Part shown: piece after piece, positions 35,410 to 44,923 of the stretch
How the letters are laid out: the number at the start of each line of letters is the position of its first letter
Numbering within the stretch: position 1 is the first letter of the stretch
NCBI GenBank assembly: GCA_050014595.1
Contig: JBEKDA010000012.1
Coordinates: forward strand, 48,849 to 112,848
Source of the DNA: PALSA-129 sp050014595
GTDB taxonomy: Bacteria; Acidobacteriota; Terriglobia; Bryobacterales; Bryobacteraceae
DNA: 64,000 nucleotides
Reading direction: 5' to 3'
The notes under the pieces: generated by a model
Database searches by the model: none
What the model saw: the letters and a program-made list of their open reading frames with translations, nothing else
Told to the model about the DNA's origin: nothing
Made by a program: the position numbers and the translations under genes

Positions 35410-36655
35410 ATGGCGCTACCTGCCGGCACTCACCTGGGGCCCTACGAAATCACGGCGCCGATTGGCGCGGGCGGGATGGGCGAGGTCTACCGCGCGCACG
35501 ACTCGCGCTTGAACCGTGACGTGGCCATCAAGACCTTGCCGGCGGCGCTGGCCGACGACGCCAGCCGCATGGCGCGCCTCCACGCCGGAAACACTCACCA
35601 CGCTGGACAGCAAGAAAGGAGAAACGTCGCACCGCACGCCGCACTTTCTCCCCGGGTCACGGGCGCTGTTGTTCACCATCGGGTCGGGGACGGCCAGCCA
35701 GATCGCGGTGCTCGACCTGAAAAAGCGCGCTTACCGTGTGGTCGAGAACAACGGCAAGGATGGCCGCTACGTGCTTACGGGCCACCTGGTATACGAGCGC
35801 GGAGCCACGTTGTTCGCGGCGTCGTTCGACGCGGAGAAGCTGGCGGTTACGGGCTCCGAGGCGCCGGTGGTAGAGGGCATTTCCTTCAACGGCCCGAGCT
35901 CGAGCATAGCGGAATACGCATTTTCCGATAGTGGCCTGCTGGTCTACATTGAAGGCACGACCGGGCAGATCGGCGGAACGACCATGGGGTGGGCGGACCG
36001 GCAGGGCCAACAGCAGGCGATCTCGGATACGGCGTTATGGGGGACGGGTAGATTGTCGCCCGACGGCCGGCGGATCGCCAACGGGATCTACACGAACACC
36101 ACGACGAACGGCAGTCCGGAAGATATCTGGGTCTTCGACACGGAACGGAAAATCAAGACACGGGTGACATTCGGAGGAGTAAACGCAACTCCGATCTGGA
36201 CCCCGGACGGCCGGCGCATTACCTACAGCGCCACAGTAGACGGGAAGAGCGGGATCTATTGGGTGCAGGCGGACGGGAGTGGAAAGCCGGAGCAACTGCT
36301 GGCCACCGATTCTGAGGCGACGCCGACCTTCCCCGGGCCGGGCGGCAAGGAGCGGGTTTCCACCCAAGGGGGAGATTCAGTGCGGTGGGCCCGCAGCGGC
36401 CGGGAGCTGTTCTACAGGGTGGTGATGGGCGAAGGCGGAGTGATGGCCGTGGACTTTCAGCCCGGCCCGCAATTACACCTCGGGTTGCCCAAGGCGCTGG
36501 TGAAGGGAGGATTCGGCACTACCTTCGACGTGGCGCCGGACGGCAAGCGATTCCTGGTGGAACTGATCGGAGGCACGGACCCGTTCGGCCGGCGGATGGT
36601 CGGTGTCGACAACTGGTTTGAAGAACTGCGGCGTCGCGCGCCGGTGAAGCGGTAA
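35410..36655 (+). pseudogene. kinase-TolB fusion with internal deletion of the kinase core
   Basis: The 5' part encodes the start of a Ser/Thr kinase (LGPYEITAPIGAGGMGEVYRAHD ... DVAIKTLPAALADD). At about 35578-35582 the reading shifts to another frame that carries an exported-type TolB/WD-like propeller (HFLPGSRALLF, LSPDGRRIANG, WTPDGRRITYS, FDVAPDGKRFLV). The kinase active site, the transmembrane part and the start of the propeller are gone, and the frame is broken. Such kinase-propeller proteins are abundant in Solibacter-type genomes. A truncated propeller could be made only by reinitiation. Confidence 0.8.
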
Positions 36656-36686
36656 GCAGCCGGGCTGGTGACAGTAGAATGTCCCT

Positions 36687-37226
36687 ATGCCCAATCCTCT
36701 TCATAACGCTGTACCAGTGCCGATCCTGGAAACCGAGCGGCTCAAACTGCGGGGCCATCGCCTGGACGACTTCAGCGCCAGCGCCGCCATGTGGGCGGAC
36801 CCCAACGTCACACGGCACATTGGCGGCAAGCCTCTTAGCGAAGAGGAGGCCTGGACCAAGTTCCTGCGTTACGTGGGCCATTGGACGTTGCTCGGCTTCG
36901 GCTATTGGGTAGTCGAGGAAAAGGCGACCGGCAAGTTCGTGGGAGAGATTGGATTCGCCGATTACAAGCGGGACCTGGAGCCGTCGATCCACGACAAGCC
37001 GGAAAGCGGTTGGGTGTTGGACCCGCAATTCCACGGTAAGGGCTATGCGACTGAGGCCGTTCGCGCCGCCATTCGGTGGGGTGATGCGCACTTCGGAGCA
37101 TCCCAGACTGCCTGCATTATCTTCCCTGAGAACCTCCCGTCGATTCGGGTCGCGGAGAAATGCGGGTACCGGGAATGGCAACTGACGACATACAAGGGGC
37201 GGCCAACGATGATCTTTGTTCGTTAA
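36687..37226 (+). CDS. GNAT acetyltransferase (RimJ/RimL type)
   Basis: 179 residues. ETERLKLRGHRLDDF starts the Acetyltransf_3 fold. The acetyl-CoA loop is HGKGYATEA, and ENLPSIRVAEKCGYRE closes the fold. It would acetylate a small molecule or protein N-terminus. Substrate cannot be read. Followed by the glycerol genes in the same direction. Confidence 0.88.
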   Translation: MPNPLHNAVPVPILETERLKLRGHRLDDFSASAAMWADPNVTRHIGGKPLSEEEAWTKFLRYVGHWTLLGFGYWVVEEKATGKFVGEIGFADYKRDLEPSIHDKPESGWVLDPQFHGKGYATEAVRAAIRWGDAHFGASQTACIIFPENLPSIRVAEKCGYREWQLTTYKGRPTMIFVR

Positions 37227-37344
37227 CCCGAGGACGTTCCGCCTGTGAGATCTCTGGCCATCGCCGTCTTGGGCGCGTGGTGAAAAACGGTGCTTTTCCG
37301 GGCAGCTTTGGAGCTAAGCTGGAAGATCCCCAAGCGAGGGAGAC

Positions 37345-38832
<1,488 letters not shown>

Positions 38833-39558
38833 ATGCCAAACGGAGTTTTCGGAGAGTTCATGGGGACTATGGTGCTGGTCCTCATGGGAAATGGCGTGGT
38901 TGCCAACGTCCTGCTTAAAAGATCCAAGGCCGAAGGCGCCGGGTGGATGGTGATTGCCACAGGCTGGGCGCTGGGGGTGATGGCCGGCGTGTTCACCGCG
39001 ATCGCCTGCGGGGGTGAAGGCCACCTGAACCCGGCCGTGACCCTGGGGGCTGCGGTAACTTCGGGGGATTTCAGCAAGGTAGGACCATATATTGCGGCGC
39101 AGATGGCGGGGGCCATTGTGGGAGCGTGCCTGGTGTGGCTGCACTTCCTGCCCCACTGGCGGGTGACGCCCGAGGCCGACTTGAAGCGCGCCTGCTTCTG
39201 CACGGCTCCGGCGATCTGGAATCCGATGGCGAACCTGTTGAGCGAGATCATTGGCACATTCGTGCTGGTGTTAGTGGCGGGCGCGATCTTCTCCAAAGCC
39301 GTGGCGGCGACCGGACCGGTGGCGGGGCTGGGACCCTACCTGGTGGGGAGCCTGGTTTGGGGCATCGGCCTGAGTCTGGGCGGAACCACTGGGTACGCCA
39401 TCAATCCGGCGCGCGACCTTGGGCCGCGCATCGCCCACGCGATTTTGCCGATTGCGAACAAACAAGGATCGGACTGGGGATATGCCGCGATTCCGATCGT
39501 CGGGCCATTGCTAGGCGGCAGCTTGGCCGGCCTGCTGGTTCGCGTGGTCCATTTCTAG
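38833..39558 (+). CDS. glpF: glycerol uptake facilitator (aquaglyceroporin)
   Basis: 241 residues, six membrane helices, and the two pore NPA motifs HLNPAVTLG and YAINPARDLGPR. The second is followed by Asp-Leu-Gly-Pro-Arg, as in glycerol facilitators. Its ATG touches the glpK stop, and its ribosome site (GGAGGAG) is inside the glpK 3' end. Confidence 0.94.
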   Translation: MPNGVFGEFMGTMVLVLMGNGVVANVLLKRSKAEGAGWMVIATGWALGVMAGVFTAIACGGEGHLNPAVTLGAAVTSGDFSKVGPYIAAQMAGAIVGACLVWLHFLPHWRVTPEADLKRACFCTAPAIWNPMANLLSEIIGTFVLVLVAGAIFSKAVAATGPVAGLGPYLVGSLVWGIGLSLGGTTGYAINPARDLGPRIAHAILPIANKQGSDWGYAAIPIVGPLLGGSLAGLLVRVVHF

Positions 39559-39602
39559 CGGAGCATCCAAAGAAATAGAGGTCCAGTCATACAGCGGGAA
39601 AG

Positions 39603-39620
39603 AGCCGCCTGAAGGCGGCT
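39603..39620. terminator. 7-base-pair hairpin between convergent genes
   Basis: AGCCGCC-TGAA-GGCGGCT lies between glpF and the minus-strand gene at 39649. On the minus strand it is followed by CTTTCCC, so it suits termination of that gene better than of glpF. Confidence 0.45.
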
Positions 39621-39648
39621 GCGGCCCGGATTGGCCGCTCCACATCGA

Positions 39649-40893
39649 CTACCAGAAGTATTGCTTTAAGATCTTCGGCGAACTGGGCGCGCCGGAGATC
39701 ACTTTCACGTGCAGGACGAGTTGCAGGTTCTTTTTCTGCCAGTCGGGGGGAGCGCCGCGCAGCGCTTCGGCCATCAGGTCGGGATTGGTGACCAGGTCGG
39801 CCGCGGCATCGGTGCCGTATTGGGTGATGCCTGCGAGTTCCACCAACATGGCGTGCGTATCGGGATGAAAGACGCGCGAGACGATGGCGTAGTCCTCGGT
39901 GGTGCGGCGGTCGCGCGGCAGGCTGGGGAGCACCCACTCGGTGGGTTTGCCATTGTCGGTGATTCCGGCGGGGCGGCGGAAGCCGTCGACGAAAAAGCGC
40001 ATCTGGTTGCTGATCTGGTTCCACTTGGTGTACGAGAACCCGACCAGGATGGCGGGGCCGGAACGGAGGTCGGCGAAAGAGACGTCGTTGCCCAGCTTGA
40101 CGCGATAAGGGCGGCGGAGCCGTGTGAGCATCGCGGCGAGGCGGGAGGTGGCGATCAGGTCGCCGCCACCCACGAACTGGTCGGTGAGGAGCGTGAAATC
40201 TTCGACGCGCGACGGCGGGGTGAGGGACGGATCGATATCGACGCCATAGACGGGCACGTAGGCGGCGCACAACTGCAGCGGCGATGAGCCGTTCAGGACG
40301 GGTGCCCAGAACTGTTCGAGCGGCGTGACCGCGGTGCGAGTCAAGAACCAGATGAGCGCCGCGGCTGCGACCAGGACGATGGCGGCGAGCGAAGCGCGGC
40401 GGAGCGTCACGACGGATTGACGCTGGGGAACCGCGGCCGGAAGCGGCGCGGCGGCCGGCGGCACGTCGGAGGAGCGGTGCGGCGAAGCCGATGAGGGAGC
40501 ATTCACCAGGTGAAACTCGGGGACGTAGGTGCCGGAAGGCAGTTCGATGCGTACCGGGTTATGAGATCCCTGATCGGAATAGTAGAGGCCCAGCCGTTTT
40601 CGAACCTCGCCGGCTTTGACGCGGACGGTGGCATCGTCGCTGGGGTCGTAGCTGGTAGGCCGTCCAAAAACTTCGATGCCGATAGTGCGCTCCTTGAGCA
40701 TGTCGCCATGACCCTGGAGGGTGTTTTCGACCACGTAACGGAGGAAGTCCTGGCTGCGTTTGCTGGTGCGGAATTCGTGACTGGCGAGGGCCCGGCTCAG
40801 TTCCTCGCGGACCTGTTCTTCAGTCACGGATGTGGCTCGCCCCCCGTCCGGCGCCGGCATTGGAGGAACTCCCTGGGAATGTCCTTGCGACAT
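39649..40893 (-). CDS. winged-helix-type membrane-anchored protein
   Basis: 414 residues from the ATG at 40893. The N-terminal block (FRTSKRSQDFLRYVVENTLQG, LKERTIGIEVFGR, YDPSDDATVRVKAGEVRKRL, PVRIELPSGTYVPEF) is common in Acidobacteriota, where it precedes regulatory or surface modules and probably folds as a winged helix. One transmembrane helix (about 172-190) follows a Pro/Ser/Ala linker. The outer domain of about 220 residues has no recognised family. It may be a membrane-bound regulator. Confidence 0.75.
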   Translation of the reverse strand: MSQGHSQGVPPMPAPDGGRATSVTEEQVREELSRALASHEFRTSKRSQDFLRYVVENTLQGHGDMLKERTIGIEVFGRPTSYDPSDDATVRVKAGEVRKRLGLYYSDQGSHNPVRIELPSGTYVPEFHLVNAPSSASPHRSSDVPPAAAPLPAAVPQRQSVVTLRRASLAAIVLVAAAALIWFLTRTAVTPLEQFWAPVLNGSSPLQLCAAYVPVYGVDIDPSLTPPSRVEDFTLLTDQFVGGGDLIATSRLAAMLTRLRRPYRVKLGNDVSFADLRSGPAILVGFSYTKWNQISNQMRFFVDGFRRPAGITDNGKPTEWVLPSLPRDRRTTEDYAIVSRVFHPDTHAMLVELAGITQYGTDAAADLVTNPDLMAEALRGAPPDWQKKNLQLVLHVKVISGAPSSPKILKQYFW

Positions 40894-41076
40894 CAACCCA
40901 CACTTTAGCGTGAATGCTGGTCCGATTCTACCAGATGCACTGCATGTGCCGGACGCGCTCAAAACGCGCTGAAAACAAGAGCGTTCGATTGCGGTAACGA
41001 ACCGGCTGCAACAGCTTCGCAACCGTTCGGAACTGGACAGCAGGCTGCCAATGGCTCAGTTTGGGACGTGAGCACC

Positions 41077-42135
41077 ATGTCAAAGATGCTGGAAGAGACA
41101 CGGCAGCAGCCGGAGGCGCTGGCGAAGACGTTGGAGGACGGGGCCGTCGAGTTGCGCGAACTGCGCCGCCACCTGGAAGCCAACCGGCCGCGGCTGGTGA
41201 TTCTGGTGGCGCGAGGCACCTCCGACAATGCGGCACAGTTCGGCCGGTATCTGATCGAGATCTCGACGCGCATCCCGGTGTCGCTGGCGGCGCCCTCGGT
41301 GCTGACATTGTACTCGAGCCCGGTGGATTTGCGGGAGGTGCTGGTGGTGGGGATTTCGCAATCGGGCGAATCGACCGACACCAGCGCGGTGCTGGCGGAC
41401 GCGCGCAGCCGCGGAGCGACCACCCTGGGGATCACCAACGAACCCAACAGCACCATGGCGGAGATCGCGGCGTTCACTCTGCTGGCGCGAGCCGGCAAGG
41501 AAGAGAGCGTGGCCGCGACCAAGACCTACACCTGCCAGCTTATGGCCCTATACCTGGTGGCGTATGCGCTGGGCGGCGAGGTGTCTTTCGACGTGCTGCG
41601 CCGGTTGCCGCAATGGGTGGAGGACGCGCTGGAGACGGAAGAGCGCGTGGGCGAAATCGCGGAGCGTTACATGTTCATGTCGAGGGCGGTGACCGTGGGC
41701 CGCGGCTTGAACTACGCCAACGCCCTGGAATTCGGTTTGAAGCTGATGGAGACGTGTTACGTAGTGACGGAGCGGTTCTCGTCGGCGGACCTGATGCACG
41801 GGCCCATCGCGCTGGTGGAGCGCGCGTTTCCGGTGTTCGTGTTCGCGCCAGCGGGGGTCACGTGGCAATCCATTTCCGCCGTACTGGATATGCTGGAGGA
41901 AGTGAAGGCCGAGACGCTGGTGATCACCGACGAGAACAACAGGGAGGCCTGCGCCAAGCCGGCGCGCCTGATCCGGCTTCCGATTCCGCCGGGCCACTGG
42001 GGCGGTCCGCAGGATTTGTACACGCCCATTCCCTACATCGTGCCGGCGCAATTGTTCGCGGCGCAACTGGCGGAGATCAAGGGTTTGAACCCCGACCGGC
42101 CGCGGATGCTGCATAAGATTACGAGGACGATGTAG
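41077..42135 (+). CDS. SIS-domain protein, GlmS/NagB-II-like sugar isomerase
   Basis: 352 residues from the ATG at 41077 (GTG at 41068 possible; neither has a good ribosome site). Two SIS domains: LVARGTSDNAAQFGRYLIE, VGISQSGESTDT and EEESVAATKTYTCQL in the first, and RGLNYANALEFGLKLMETCY with DLMHGPIALVE in the second. This is the isomerase half of GlmS without the glutaminase half, as in AgaS/NagB-II-type deaminases. It would deaminate or isomerise an amino-sugar phosphate. No adjacent sugar genes support a more exact call. Confidence 0.88.
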   Translation: MSKMLEETRQQPEALAKTLEDGAVELRELRRHLEANRPRLVILVARGTSDNAAQFGRYLIEISTRIPVSLAAPSVLTLYSSPVDLREVLVVGISQSGESTDTSAVLADARSRGATTLGITNEPNSTMAEIAAFTLLARAGKEESVAATKTYTCQLMALYLVAYALGGEVSFDVLRRLPQWVEDALETEERVGEIAERYMFMSRAVTVGRGLNYANALEFGLKLMETCYVVTERFSSADLMHGPIALVERAFPVFVFAPAGVTWQSISAVLDMLEEVKAETLVITDENNREACAKPARLIRLPIPPGHWGGPQDLYTPIPYIVPAQLFAAQLAEIKGLNPDRPRMLHKITRTM

Positions 42136-42214
42136 GAAGAATTTAGGAAACCGTCGCAACCGCTTGGATTTGCCGAACCCGTCGCTCGCCACCACGCGCG
42201 CGACCGCTCCGCCA

Positions 42215-43129
42215 ATGGCCTCGGAGACCCTACTGGTTCCGCTCTATGCCCGCGCGGTCGAGAGCCGCAGAAAGCGCCCCATCCTGGATGATTCCAGGGC
42301 CATCGGAATGGTGGAATCCATCGATTGGGATTTCCAAAGGTTCAACCAAAGGTTGCGCGTCGTTGGCTGTACGTTGCGGAGCGCCATGTTCGATGAGTGG
42401 GTCAAAGGATTTCTCCGCAGCCATCCGGAAGGCACGGTAGTCGAGATCGGCTCCGGACTCAACACCCGCTTCGAGCGGCTCGACAACGGCCGCCTCCATT
42501 GGTTCGACCTTGATCTTCCGGAGGTGGTTGAACTGCGGCGGAAATTCTTCACGGATACCGAGCGGCGCACGACCCTGGCCAGGTCGGTCCTCGATCCGGG
42601 CTGGATGGCCACCGTGCGCCAAAGCCCCGGACCTTACTTCTTTGTCGCGGAAACCGTCTTCGTCTACCTGAAAGAGCAGCAGGTCAAGGCGGCGCTGGCG
42701 CAGATCGCGGAGAACTTTCCGTATGTGAGCATCGCCTTCGATACCACCAGCCGCCGAGCCGTAAATGGCGCGAACAAAGATCACGCGCGCCGGAAACTGG
42801 CGGCCCGTTTCGCATGGGCCTGCGACGATCCGCGCGAAATTGAGAACTGGAATATCGGGCTGCGCCTGGTGGAATCCCGCACCCCGGTGGACGTCCCGGA
42901 GCCTTTGAAGCCGCGCCTTTCCTGGCCGATACGGACCAGCTTCCGCGTCCTTCGCAAATTGTTTCCGAAGCTGATGAGGGTGTACCAGCTCAATTTATTC
43001 GCGGGGCAGTCTGCCTGCTGTGCGCCTGACTTACTCGTTGCTCAATGCCGCCATCGGATCGACTCGCAATGCCCGCCGCGCGGGTATGGCGCTTTGAAGA
43101 TTTCAGGAACGTGTTGTCCGGCTCTATGA
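42215..43129 (+). CDS. LCM/PPM-type class I methyltransferase, read-through C-terminus
   Basis: 304 residues from the ATG at 42215 (a TTG at 42164 is open). SETLLVPLYARAVES and VVEIGSGLNTRFERL (SAM loop) plus WFDLDLPEVVELRRKFF and YFFVAETVFVYLKEQQVKAAL match the leucine carboxyl methyltransferase-like family of SAM methyltransferases. The usual end YQLNLF is at about residue 265. The remaining residues read through antisense into an ADOP scrap, so the native stop has been lost or displaced. Substrate unknown. Confidence 0.8.
   Translation: MASETLLVPLYARAVESRRKRPILDDSRAIGMVESIDWDFQRFNQRLRVVGCTLRSAMFDEWVKGFLRSHPEGTVVEIGSGLNTRFERLDNGRLHWFDLDLPEVVELRRKFFTDTERRTTLARSVLDPGWMATVRQSPGPYFFVAETVFVYLKEQQVKAALAQIAENFPYVSIAFDTTSRRAVNGANKDHARRKLAARFAWACDDPREIENWNIGLRLVESRTPVDVPEPLKPRLSWPIRTSFRVLRKLFPKLMRVYQLNLFAGQSACCAPDLLVAQCRHRIDSQCPPRGYGALKISGTCCPAL
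43031..43090 (-). pseudogene. C-terminal scrap of an ADOP-type permease
   Basis: On the minus strand 19 codons and a stop encode AIPARRALRVDPMAALSNE, the invariable end of acidobacterial duplicated permeases (MacB-like). Nothing else of the gene remains. Confidence 0.75.
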
Positions 43130-43743
43130 GTAAGATGACCGTGATCGGGGAGGAGATGGCGTATAGAATGCCGCCCCTGGACGGGTCAACTTGGGAGCCG
43201 GTAATCCAGGAGTTGGTCGTGGAGCCGGAATCTCCGTTCTCGACCCAATCGTAGGGGCCGAGAGGGCCACCGAGTCCATTGTATGGGTACGATGTTCCGT
43301 CCGAATTTGAGCCGGTGAATACGACGACGTTGGCTACATCCCCTAGTTCGTCTATGTCGATAGGAGCGAAGAGCGAGCCGGAAAAGAGGCCCGCGGTCCC
43401 GTTTGCCACCAGATTGCCGTTGAGATTGTAGATCCCGTCGGTGGATGACCCAATGTTGGTGAGGGCGCTCGTGGCTGACGTGGAACCGATGGCCCGCCAC
43501 GAGGCACCCAAGGCAGCCAATGCGGGCACGTTGTTGGCCATCGTTGTAACAAAAGCATTGTCATCACTTATATTGGGTGAACTTACCGCCATGGTGCCCC
43601 CGGACGTGAAGAACACAAGTTGGTATTGGGAGCCCGGGCTGAGACCCGGCGGGACGGTGATGATCCCCGCATTCAAGCGGGATGCGATCCCCACAACGGC
43701 AAGCACCAGCAAACCTTAGATCTTTACCAACTGACAATCGCAT
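43092..43743 (-). pseudogene. exported PEP-CTERM-like protein, frameshifted and 3'-truncated
   Basis: AAAGGAG lies before an ATG at 43743. The first 9 codons give MRLSVGKDL, but the hydrophobic signal segment (LLVLAVVGIASRLNAG) lies in the next frame after an in-frame TAA, a one-base shift. The mature part (about 200 residues, Gly/Ser/Thr/Asn-rich, ending YAISSPITVILLIEPD) stays open until it meets the ADOP scrap. The PEP-CTERM-type anchor is lost. Both ends are therefore damaged. Confidence 0.7.
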
Positions 43744-43837
43744 TGTACTCTCCTTTTGCGTAGGACCTTCCTCGGTGAGCAGCCCTGAGATACAAATAGA
43801 GTTCAGCAGCAAGCCTACACTCCTCCCTGGTCCGGCG

Positions 43838-44127
43838 CCAGTGACTCACTGTGACAAATCCAGATCTTGGAGCGTGTCATTCCGTAAGGGATTGCGGAGA
43901 TTTGCATCTCCGCTCTACCGAGTCGATGCCCGGTCGCTTGATTTCGCTCCATCACCGGCAAGGCGGCAATGCTTCGCACCGTCGCTCCGAATAGCCGCCG
44001 TGTCAGATGGCGCTCAGCCAGTACCAGCCAGTAGTACCGCGCGTACCTGACCTGTCTGCCGCCGGTCTTCACCAACCGTTGCTGCAAACGGACCCCGAAA
44101 GCGGGGTTTATCACAGTGAGTCACTGG
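43838..44127 (-). mobile_element. 290-base deletion derivative of an IS with matching terminal repeats
   Basis: Inverted ends at 43838-43861 and 44104-44127 share CCAGTGACTCACTGTGA and most of the next 7 bases. Inside, on the minus strand, lies the C-terminal piece of a DDE transposase (RQVRYARYYWLVLAERHLTRRLFGATVRSIAALP), similar to IS1380/IS4-like transposases. Most of the transposase is missing. No target duplication is evident. Confidence 0.75.
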
Positions 44128-44180
44128 TCACAGCGAAGGGGAAGGGCTAGATTCCAGGTCTGGGCTCAGGAGACCGAAGC

Positions 44181-44411
44181 ATGAGACGAACCCGCGTTGT
44201 GTTCTTGTTGTGTGCAGTCATTCTATTACTCGGCACCGCAGGCACCGGCTCGGCGCAAACCACCGGATACTGGCAATACGTCAGGACTGACTCCGGCATC
44301 CAGCCCTATCGCGTCGGCACCGCCTACCCCGATACCCATTCGGGTGTGGAGGGAAACTTCACCGTTACCATTGCGGTGCCAGGTGAAGCTAGTGTGGAGT
44401 CCAACAAATAA
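44181..44411 (+). CDS. exported protein, probably 3'-truncated
   Basis: 76 residues with GGAG upstream and a good signal peptide (1-25, ending GSAQ). The mature region is only about 50 residues (YWQYVRTDSGIQPYRVGTAYPDTHSGVEGNFTV) and ends where the IS630 remnant begins. It is probably the 5' end of a longer exported protein cut by that element. No family recognised. Confidence 0.5.
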   Translation: MRRTRVVFLLCAVILLLGTAGTGSAQTTGYWQYVRTDSGIQPYRVGTAYPDTHSGVEGNFTVTIAVPGEASVESNK

Positions 44412-44773
44412 CAGGCGCAACGGCACGACCACCTTGTTCGCTGCCCTGGACACCTTACAGGGAGGCGTGGCTGAAACGCAATCCTCGCTGCGTGCCCCAC
44501 TTCGTCCCCACCAGTTCCAGTTGGACGAATCTGGTCGAGAGATGGTTCGGCCACCTGGACAACAAGGCCATCCGCCGCGGCGTCTTCCTCAGCGTAGCCG
44601 ACCTGCAGGAGTCCATCGAGGCGTTTCTCTGGGCCTGGAATCAGGACCCCAAACCCTTCGTGTGGACCGCGACCGTCGACTCCATCCAGGAGAAGCTCAC
44701 TCGCTGTCGCCGGACCTTGGAGCAGATCAAGCCCGGCTGCACCAGCCCCAAGTCCAGAAAGCGGAAAAGATGA
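44408..44773 (+). pseudogene. IS630-family transposase remnant with internal deletion
   Basis: The start GTTTLFAALDTL matches the beginning of the IS630 catalytic domain. After a deletion and frame change the C-terminal half reads FVPTSSSWTNLVERWFGHLDNKAIRRGVF ... DPKPFVWTATVDSI, with the DDE-domain Glu region. About 100 residues of catalytic core are missing. 44774-44923 shows no gene. Confidence 0.85.
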
Positions 44774-44923
44774 ACTGTCTAGTTATTTCGCAGAAACTAC
44801 ACCAGCTTAGCTAAGACCCGCCCGCAAATAGCCTGATTTGCTGTCACAACTCCCGCCCACTCTGGTTCCTTCAGTCGAATTCTTCCGAGATTCCCCGGCC
44901 CGCCTGCGCACTATCTCTCTAAA

